Source: Neoechinorhynchus agilis
Lineage: Eukaryota; Acanthocephala
DNA length: 64,000 bases
Direction: 5' to 3'
Assembly: GCA_051530055.1 (NCBI GenBank)
Contig: CM121341.1
Span: 620,001 to 684,000 of the forward strand
In this document: in pieces, positions 55,752 to 64,000 of the stretch
Layout of the letters: every line of letters begins with the position of its first letter
Position numbering within the stretch: position 1 is the first letter of the stretch
Position numbers and translations under genes: made by a program
The notes under the pieces: generated by a model
Databases searched by the model: none
What the model saw: only the letters and a program-made list of their open reading frames with translations
What the model was told of the DNA's origin: nothing

Positions 55752-58340
55752 TAATCCAATAATAATAACACGTTTTATTGATTTTCGTGTTTAAGAAATT
55801 AGACCCATGTACCTTTGGGTCCTCATAAACACACAGATATGTCCATTCGGGTGGGAATGTCCGGTCTGGGGATGTCTGTTCTTGTGAGAGTTTGTGGTTA
55901 TTGTTTGCAGGAGCGCTTGTAAGGTTGGTCTTTCCTCTGGTTCATTTCAGGTTATGATATCCGAGAAGATTGGGCAGCGTGGAGAAAGGAGCGTAGGTAT
56001 AGGAGGATGAAACGAATTAGGATTAAGAGACTTGTCCTTGTGTGAAAAGGTGGCGATATGTAGTAACAATTATGGAGGTGAGGTTGAGAGGCGTTTTGGT
56101 TGTTTTATGAAAATGCTATCAAGCCATTCGGTGAGAAGTGGAAGGTCAGCAGTGCAAATTTTAGATGCTCTTTTATGAAGAATTTCAAGATTTGGAATGG
56201 TTGCAAAATACGGGATAACCGTAGGTGAGGAATGGTAAGCTAAAGCAGAAGTAAAATTTGTAGAGATCGGGTGTAGAGATTCCTAAATGTCGGAGACGTT
56301 TGAGGAGATAAATTTTAAATGCGTTGTGATTCAGAGAGAGTGATGTGTGAGTCCCATCTCAAATTTGATTTAAGTTGGATACCCATAATTCTTAGGGAGG
56401 TTACTCGTAGGATGTCATTTGGAAGCTTAGGGGATGATGTGGGGTTGCGGGAGAGAGGGGATCATTTCGAAGCATTTAGTGAAATTGAGATGGAGTTTTT
56501 GATTGGTGTCGAAATTTTTTACGTGTGTGATTTCGTTAGAGGTTAAGGAGAGGGAGAGGTGGAGTGGTGAATGGGTGATGAGGGTGATATCGTCGGCGTA
56601 TAAGAAGAGTTTAGAGTGAGGGGAGAGAAGTTTGAGGTTGTTTAGAAAAATATTAGAGAAGTGGTGACAGAACAGCACCTTGAGGTACGCCTTTGGTGAG
56701 GAATAGGCTGATAGAAGAGGTAGAACGGCAGTGAGTGTATTGTTTGCGATTGTGAAGATAAGATTCGAGTCAGCGGATCTGCCACAAGTTGATATCAAAA
56801 TCGGAGCAGGCCCGGAGAAAGAGTGAAAGATCAATTGAGCCGAAAGTTTAAGAAGCGTGTCATAAATGCAAAGTAGAACATCGGTTGCAGAAAATCTGGG
56901 TCGGAAGCCAAATTGTAGGGGCGATAACTTTTCGTGAAGCGAAAGAAAGCGAGATTAAAAACATTTTTCGATGATTTTTGAAAGAGCGGATAGAATGGAA
57001 ATTAGGCAGAATGATTCGGTTGAAATAGGATGTTCATTTTTCTGAAGAAGGATCGCTTTATCAGTTTTCAATCGTGAAGGGTAGATACCGTATAAACAAG
57101 CTGTGGTTGATAATGTGGATAAGAGGGTTTATGAGTTCGGGGATGATGTAGGGAATAGTAGAGTTTGAGATTGCAGATTGAGGTGACGAATTTCGGGGTA
57201 ATTTCTTGAGATTTTGTAGGACTTCATATGACGAAACTAAGGGAGTAGTGGAGAGTTGACAGAAGTGTCAATTGTGGGAGTGATAGTTTTTGTGGAGTCT
57301 AAGATGGGACAATGGCTGTAATTTGAGTCAGGGCAGATGTTCTGATTGATGGAGTCTAGAACCTGTTTTAATTTAGTGGAGGTCAAATTTGGGAAGGCAT
57401 TAGGGTTGCGTAGACCAAGAGGGGCCTTGACGGCTCGCCACCAAGTCGAATTGCCACCTAAACGAATTTTGGAGGAAAGAAAGTTTTTGCGGGCGGCAAG
57501 TATTTTGTGAGATGGTGCTTTTTTAGGGTTATCCATGGTGGATCAAAGTCGGAGATTCTAATGAATTTCTTTAGCATTGTCGAAGTTAGAGAAAAATTTA
57601 TGATTGAGGTTAGGTAGGACATGGCCAAGGAAGGATCATTTGTGTTGTCAGAGTGAAATCATAAAATTGAACAATTTAATAAAATTGTAAATATTATGAT
57701 CCCGTTTATACCCGACGGGTAAGCGATAGGTATCGATATTTGTGAACACTTTGTCGAGGTGAGCGTCAAGACGAGTTGGGAAGTCATTGCAGTCCCCCGC
57801 AATTAGGAAATGGTGCGAATTTGTGGAGTTTATGAGCTTTATCATAGAGTCAATTTGGAGCAAAGAGAATTCAGGACGAGAGGTAGGAGGGTCATATACG
57901 TCAGCAATGGTGAATTCTCCAAGATGAAATGGACTGCGATGAATTCTAGATCGGAGTTTTGTGGAGATCCTATGAGAGATAAAGAGTATGGTAGCGATTG
58001 CCGTACATAAATTGAGACCCCTCCTGGACGGTCATCGCGGTATGGGAGGAAGAGTACATGGGAAGGATGGCTGAATCGCTGTTGAAGATGGTAAGCCACG
58101 TTTCTGTTAGGATGACTACGTCGGCTTTTTAGGTAGATGAAATGACTGAAATTTCATTTAGTTTAAGAAGGAGGCTACGAGTATTGAAGTAGAAAACGGT
58201 CGGGAAGGGAATTTTGGATTTCGGGAAATCGGGGGCGGATGTGAGGGAGATTGGGGTTGCAATGTCCGTTGCGGGTTGTGAGTTAAGGTAGGAATCGTTA
58301 CGGGATGTCGATAAAGAACGATTGATTATCCCAAAGAGAG
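55752..58340 (-). mobile_element. LINE-A copy 4 (longest copy, includes endonuclease)
   Basis: Minus-strand LINE. The 3' end has aataataataacacg and acccatgtacctttgggtcc. The RT part at 56427-56834 contains LFLYADDITLITHS; the linker is at 57237-57536 (SKIRLGGNSTWWRAVKAPLG). The APE endonuclease is at 57648-58099: RPGGVSIYVRQSLPYSLSL, then LEFIAVHF, and HHFLIAGDCNDF (GD-N motif). Frame changes separate these. Its 5' end abuts the first unit of the 76-bp minisatellite. Confidence 0.8.
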
Positions 58341-58354
58341 AAGTCCGGGAGTGG

Positions 58355-61300
58355 AGAAAACTGACCCCATGAATATCTTGCGCCTGTAGAAAGTTTTGAC
58401 CATTTTAGGTCCTAAGAACACGTCCAAGGGAGAAAACTGACCCCATGAATATCTTGCGCCTGTAGAAAGTTTTGACCACTTTAAGTCCTAAGAACACGTC
58501 CAAGGGAGAAAACTGACCCCATGAATATCTTGCGCCTGTAGAAAGTTTTGACCACTTTAAGTCCTAAGAACACGTCCAAGGGAGAAAACTGATCCCATGA
58601 ATATCTTGCGCCTGCAGAAAGTTTTGACCACTTTAAGTCCTAAGAACACGTCCAAGGGAGAAAACTGATCCCATGAATATCTTGCGCCTGTAGAAAGTTT
58701 TGACCATTTTAGGTCCTAAGAACACGTACACGTCCAAGGGAGAAAACTGACCCCATGAATATCTTGCGCCTGTAGAAAGTTTTGACCATTTTAAGCCTAA
58801 GAACACGTCCAAGGGAGAAAACTGACCCCATGAATATCTTGCGCCTGTAGAAAGTTTTGACCACTTTAAGTCCTAAGAACACGTCCAAGGGAGAAAACTG
58901 ATCCCATGAATATCTTGCCTGAGAAAGTTTTGACCATTTTAAGTCCTAAGAACACGTCCAAGGGAGAAAACTGACCCCATGAATATCTTGCGCCTGTAGA
59001 AAGACACGTCCAAGGGAGAAAACTGACCCCATGAATATCTTGCGCCTGTAGAAAGTTTTGACCATTTTAAGTCCTAAGAACACGTCCAAGGGAGAAAACT
59101 GACCCCATGAATATCTTGCGCCTGTAGAAAGTTTTGACCATTTTAAGTCCTAAGAACACGTCCAAGGGAGAAAACTGACCCCATGAATATCTTGCGCCTG
59201 TAGAAAGTTTTGACCATTTTAAGTCCTAAGAACACGTCCAAGGAGAAAACTGACCCCATGAATATCTTGCGCCTGTAGAAAGTTTTGACCACTTTAAGTC
59301 CTAAGAACACGTCCAAGGGAGAAAACTGATCCCATGAATATCTTGCGCCTGTAGAAAGTTTTGACCATTTTAGGTCCTAAGAACACGTCCAAGGGAGAAA
59401 ACTGACCCCATGAATATCTTGCGCCTGAAGAAAGTTTTGACCATTTTAGGTCCTAAGAACACGTCCAAGGAGAAAACTGACCCCATGAATATCTTGCGCC
59501 TGTAGAAAGTTTTGACCACTTTAAGTCCTAAGAACACGTCCAAGGGAGAAAACTGACCATGAATATCTTGCGCCTGTAGAAAGTTTTGACCACTTTAAGT
59601 CCTAAGAACACGTCCAAGGGAGAAAACTGATCCCATGAATATCTTGCGCCTGTAGAAAGTTTTGACCACTTTAAGTCCTAAGAACACGTCCAAGGGAGAA
59701 AACTGACCCCATGAATATCTTGCGCCTGTAGAAAGTTTTGACCACTTTAAGTCCTAAGAACACGTCCAAGGGAGAAAACTGACCCCATGAATATCTTGCG
59801 CCTGTAGAAAGTTTTGACCACTTTAAGTCCTAAGAACACGTCCAAGGGAGAAAACTGACCCCATGAATATCTTGCGCCTGTAGAAAGTTTTGACCATTTT
59901 AGGTCCTAAGAACACGTCCAAGGGAGAAAACTGACCCCATGAATATCTTGCGCCTGTAGAAAGTTTTGACCACTTTAAGTCCTAAGAACACGTCCAAGGG
60001 AGAAAACTGACCCCATGAATATCTTGCGCCTGTAGAAAGTTTTGACCATTTTAGGTCCTAAGAACACGTCCAAGGGAGAAAACTGACCCCATGAATATCT
60101 TGCGCCTGTAGAAAGTTTTGACCACATCAAACAAGGAGAAAACTGACCCATGAATATTTGCGCCTTAGAAAGTTTTGACCATTTTAAGTCCTAAGAACAC
60201 GTCCAAGGGAGAAAACTGACCCCATGAATATCTTGCGCCTGCAGAAAGTTTTGACCACTTTAAGTCCTAAGAACACGTCCAAGGGAGAAAACTGATCCCA
60301 TGAATATCTTGCGCCTGTAGAAAGTTTTGACCATTTTAGGTCCTAAGAACACGTCCAAGGGAGAAAACTGACCCCATGAATATCTTGCGCCTGTAGAAAG
60401 TTTTGACCATTTTAGGTCCTAAGAACACGTCCAAGGGAGAAAACTGACCCCATGAATATCTTGCGCCTGTAGAAAGTTTTGACCACTTTAAGTCCTAAGA
60501 ACACGTCCAAGGGAGAAAACTGACCCCATGAATATCTTGCGCTTAGAAAGTTTTGACCATTTTAAGTCCTAAGAACACGTCCAAGGGAGAAAACTGACCC
60601 CATGAATATCTTGCGCCTGTAGAAAGTTTTGACCATTTTAGGTCCTAAGAACACGTCCAAGGGAGAAAACTGACCCCATGAATATCTTGCGCCTGTAGAA
60701 AGTTTTGACCACTTTAAGTCCTAAGAACACGTCCAAGGGAGAAAACTGATCCCATGAATATCTTGCGCCTGTAGAAAGTTTTGACCACTTTAAGTCCTAA
60801 GAACACGTCCAAGGGAGAAAACTGATCCCATGAATATCTTGCGCCTGTAGAAAGTTTTGACCATTTTAGGTCCTAAGAACACGTCCAAGGGAGAAAACTG
60901 ACCCCATGAATATCTTGCGCCTGTAGAAAGTTTTGACCATTTTAGGTCCTAAGAACACGTCCAAGGGAGAAAACTGACCCCATGAATATCTTGCGCCTGT
61001 AGAAAGTTTTGACCATTTTAAGTCCTAAGAACACGTCCAAGGGAGAAAACTGACCCCATGAATATCTTGCGCCTGTAGAAAGTTTTGACCACTTTAAGTC
61101 CTAAGAACACGTCCAAGGGAGAAAACTGATCCCATGAATATCTTGCGCCTGTAGAAAGTTTTGACCATTTTAAGTCCTAAGAACACGTCCAAGGGAGAAA
61201 ACTGACCCCATGAATATCTTGCGCCTGTAGAAAGTTTTGACCATTTTAAGTCCTAAGAACACGTCCAAGGGAGAAAACTGACCCCATGAATATCTTGCGC

Positions 61301-62175
61301 CTGTAGAAAGTTTGACCATTTTAAGTCCTAAGAACACGTCCAAGGGAGAAAACTGACCCCATGAATATCTTGCGCCTGTTGAAAGTTTTGACCATTTTAG
61401 TCCTAAGAACACGTCCAAGGGAGAAAACTGACCCATGAATATCTGCGCCTTAGAAAGTTTGACCATTTAAGCCTAAGAACACGTCCAAGGGAGAAAACTG
61501 ACCCCATAATATCTGCGCCTGTGAAAGTTTTGACCATTTTAGTCCAAGAACACGTCAAGGAGAAACTGACCCATGAATATCTTGCGCCTGTAGAAAGTTT
61601 TGACCATTTTAAGTCCTAAGAACACGTCCAAGGGAGAAACTGACCCCATGAATATCTTGCGCCTGTAGAAAGTTTTGACCATTTTAAGTCCTAAGAACAC
61701 GTCCAAGGGAGAAAACTGACCCCATGAATATCTTGCGCCTGAGAAAGTTTTGACCACTTTAAGTCCTAAGAACACGTCCAAGGGAGAAAACTGACCCATG
61801 AATATCTTGCGCCTGTAGAAAGTTTTGACCACTTTAAGTCCTAAGAACACGTCCAAGGGAGAAAACTGACCCCATGAATATCTTGCGCCTGTAGAAAGTT
61901 TTGACCACTTTAAGTCCTAAGAACACGTCCAAGGGAGAAAACTGACCCCATGAATATCTTGCGCCTGTAGAAAGTTTTGACCATTTCAGGTCCTAAGAAC
62001 ACGTCCAAGAGAGAAAACTGACCCCATGAATATCTTGCGCCTGTAGAAAGTTTTGACCACTTTAAGTCCTAAGAACACGTCAAAGGGAGAAAACTGACCC
62101 CATGAATATCTTGCGCCTGTAGAAAGTTTTGACCATTTCAGGTCCTAAGAACACGTCCAAGGGAGAAAACTGGCT
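58355..62175. repeat. 76-bp minisatellite, about 50 units
   Basis: Unit: aagggagaaaactgacccca, tgaatatcttgcgcctgtag, aaagttttgaccattttagg, tcctaagaacacgtcc. Variants (cactttaag or cattttagg; gacccc or gatccc) recur in blocks, which shows block-wise amplification. Degenerate units with several small deletions cluster at about 61400-61580. The array begins at the LINE-A 5' end and stops just before a GC-rich region upstream of PHF10. Confidence 0.97.
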
Positions 62176-62518
62176 CCATTCTCCATGTGGTGGACGAACT
62201 GATTTATTTGTGTGTGTGTGTGAACATGGACGCGAACACCGGTTCGACACGACGAAATCGCACACTCTGCATGCACTGCACACACACAGCCGACGCCGTC
62301 GTCACATTGGCACCTATCGGCGGCGGTGGTTGCATAGCGTTGTGTGTGTGCGTGTGTATTTGCGCTCGCTCGCTCTCTCTCTCTGGGAAGGATGGCGGCG
62401 GCGACGGCAGTACAGAGGGAGCGGGTTTCATTCTGCTGTCATACGCGCGTGCCGGGATTCCGAGTCCGTTTTGGCATGGACCGCGTGTGTCTTTGTGCAT
62501 TTCAGACGTTGCGCGCAC
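62176..62518. promoter_or_regulatory. GC-rich region with GT and CT simple repeats, likely PHF10 promoter/5' UTR
   Basis: Strongly GC- and CpG-rich compared with the rest of the window (gacgcgaacaccgg, cggcggcggtgg, atggcggcggcgacggcag), with (gt)n at about 62208-62220 and 62340-62355 and (ct)n at about 62368-62382. A polypyrimidine tract and acceptor-like gtgcatttcag end at about 62504, just before the PHF10 start. Confidence 0.5.
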
Positions 62519-63411
62519 ATGCCGAGAGCTGCGACGGCGACTGGTTTGAACAGCCGTAAGAGAAAAGAGACGAGGAGGAGAAGGGGTGCCGTTGCTTCTA
62601 GAGAGGAATGCATGAAGAGTGCGAGCAGTTTTAATGCTCTCCTAGAGGAAGGGAGATCACGGCGAAAACGTGGATGTATCAACTTACAAACGTACCAACT
62701 CGAACAACCATGCACTGAACGGTCAGACGTTGTTGAACGAATCCGGTTCATTGAACGGCATAGTCTTCGGCCTATCGCGACCATGCTTTATCCACCAACG
62801 TTCCACAGTGCTCTCATGAAAAGGTCAGCTCTTGGTCTCTCTTTTTGGTTGTGGTGACAATGCTTTTAGCCGTGTCCAGGCCAAGTCAAACTACAAGTCA
62901 AATGAGTAGCGGTCAAACCAATTTGAGAGCTTTGTCCGCTATAACCGAACAAACCGAATCCGTCAATCAAACTCCTACGAGACTTGATGAACGTTTACGT
63001 TGTGGAATATGCGATGAGCTAGTTGGAAGTATGCCGAATCGATTAAGACCGCCGTCTTCAGTCGTCCTGACTTGCTCGAGTTGTGTCCGACCTCACCACG
63101 TTGGATGTCTTCAAATGCATCAAACAATGGCCCGTCAGGTTAAAAAGTACAAGTGGCAATGCGTGAATTGCAAGACTTGTACCGTGTGCACCCGGAGCTC
63201 GGACGCACAGTCCTTAATGATGTGCGACCGATGTGATCGTGGTTTCCATTCGTTTTGTGTTGGAATCATTAGTGTTCCGGACGGGAAATGGACTTGTGAG
63301 GATTGCGGGTGCGTTGGAGCATTCAAAACGAAAACAAAGCGAAATGGAACGGTACTATTAGAGAATGAACCAGTCGTGGACGCGAACGGAGACAACAAAC
63401 GAAGGCGGTGA
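62519..63411 (+). CDS. PHF10: PHF10/BAF45A-like double PHD finger protein (PBAF subunit)
   Basis: Chromatin-remodelling subunit that reads histone H3 tails; nuclear. Exons as read: 62519-62823 and 62880-63411 with a 56-nt intron; product 278 aa. Exon 1 has SSFNALLEEGRSRRKRGCIN followed by LQTYQL (human [26 protein letters not shown]) and LRPIATMLYPPTF. Exon 2 holds PHD1 from residue 143 (CGICDELV ... CSSCVRPHHVGCLQM) and PHD2 (CTVCTRSSDAQSLMMCDRCD then RGFHSFCVGI), with the family join KYKWQCVNCKTCTVC (human YPWQCMECKTCIIC). The human SAY region upstream of exon 1 is absent, so further exons beyond the minisatellite, or an N-terminally short protein, are possible. The ATG at 62519 is the first after an acceptor-like site; the frame is open further upstream, but into repeats. 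Confidence 0.85.
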
Positions 63412-64000
63412 TCGCCGCGTGTGCTGTGTACAAATCAAAAAAAGGATTTTGGTTCCTTCGCAGGGAAACTCTTTGTTGGTCAATTTATACGATCCGTTGA
63501 TGGGTTTTTTATTACACTGAAATCTTGTGCAATCGTTTGAGAAAACGGCGGTACACAGATTGTGTCGCTTACTCACCCTTTTCATGAAATCCACGGAGCA
63601 TCCTTCGAAAACACGTACATGGCTTGCCGCCGTGATGACTTGTGGTGATGAGGGGCAATTCCGACTTTTTGCTCTTGCCTGAATCGACTTGATTAATCTT
63701 TCTAGTGTAGCAATTCGGTTCATTGATTTTTCTTGTGAGAAAAGGTGTCTTTTTCGTCGTAAAAACCAGTTTGAAGTCTTCTTTCACTTAAATATTGAAC
63801 TCTTGATCCTTTTTTGTTTAGAAAAGTTAAGTTTCTTAGGACACTGTTCTTATCAATCCCGTCGTTTCATTTGCTCGTAAATGCTCGAAACAATCCAACC
63901 AATAATCAAACATTGTAACAACGCAATTGTTCGCTTCATAGACGAACTTTATATAGATCGAAATTTAAAAAAATCAATGTTGCTTACCAGTAACTGTAAT
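63412..64000 (-). other. PHF10 3' flank with a possible small minus-strand gene
   Basis: A minus-strand ATG at 63723 opens MNRIATLERLIKSIQARAKS, then SPQVITAASHVRVFEGCSVD and FMKR, followed by a good donor gggtgagtaag. An acceptor-like acaagatttcag near 63519 could start a second exon, but that exon would overlap the PHF10 end. No family recognised; tentative. The remainder is AT-rich and featureless. Confidence 0.3.

Noticed and set aside
61170-61856. Repetitive minus-strand frames with SPLDVFLGLK repeats
   Set aside because: They are chance open stretches in the 76-bp minisatellite; the unit is not a multiple of three, and the frame survives only through unit variants and deletions.
58355-62175. 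CRISPR-like array
   Set aside because: Head-to-tail 76-bp units with no spacers between them; a minisatellite.
62129-62518. Upstream extension of the PHF10 frame
   Set aside because: The frame is open but runs through simple repeats and into the minisatellite, with Cys/Arg-rich low-complexity translation; the ATG at 62519 after an acceptor-like site is a better start.

Overview
This is a stretch of nuclear DNA from a small-genome invertebrate animal. The evidence is single-copy metazoan genes (TRAPPC8, VPS50/syndetin, TCF25, HTATSF1, HIKESHI, QTRT2, PHF10, PET100, ATP-synthase inhibitor IF1), AT-rich DNA, introns as short as 42-56 nt, a tRNA-Ser gene, and many LINEs, Penelope-like elements, foldback MITEs and satellites. 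Two genes begin right after splice-acceptor-like sequence, and one pair is only 39 nt apart. That pattern fits spliced-leader trans-splicing with operons, as in nematodes, flatworms, rotifers and some crustaceans. I cannot name the species.

Layout. 1-4640 is a LINE ('LINE-B', minus strand) split by a Penelope-like element with inverted ends and a 13-bp target duplication. 4704-5363 is an unrecognised host gene. 6434-11400 is a pile of retroelement pieces: a LINE ORF1, LINE-A copy 1, a Ty3/gypsy-like fossil and an RTE-like LINE. 11755-12600 holds foldback elements. 12875-18199 is TRAPPC8 (plus). 18698-20324 holds a decayed cullin-like gene and PET100 (minus). 20758-23415 is a degenerate tandem array followed by LINE-A copy 2. 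23665-25796 is the HTATSF1-IF1 pair (minus). 27163-28488 is a secreted-looking DUF4139-like protein. 29050-29550 is a second Penelope remnant. 30119-34307 is VPS50 (plus). 35318-36055 is LINE-A copy 3. 36896-38882 is TCF25 (minus). 40440-41790 is an old copy of a LINE with a restriction-like endonuclease (RLE). 42036-42116 is tRNA-Ser(GCU). 42673-44206 is QTRT2 (minus) without its middle. 44410-47412 is a 157-bp satellite derived from a MITE. 47775-48610 is HIKESHI. 49415-51390 is a younger RLE LINE. 51420-54963 is LINE-B copy 2. 55100-55735 is two tRNA-derived SINEs. 55752-58340 is LINE-A copy 4. 58355-62175 is a minisatellite of about 50 units of 76 bp. 62519-63411 is PHF10.

The host genes are housekeeping factors: vesicle tethering (TRAPPC8, VPS50), splicing (HTATSF1), mitochondria (PET100, IF1), tRNA queuosine (QTRT2), Hsp70 nuclear import (HIKESHI) and chromatin (PHF10). 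They look unrelated to each other except for the HTATSF1-IF1 pair. The most unusual biology is in the repeats: hammerhead-like motifs in Penelope ends and in a foldback element, a MITE family that appears to have seeded a satellite, and mosaic LINE copies. Everything here was read by eye; no alignment or database search was run, and exon borders are my own reading of GT/AG sites and protein similarity.
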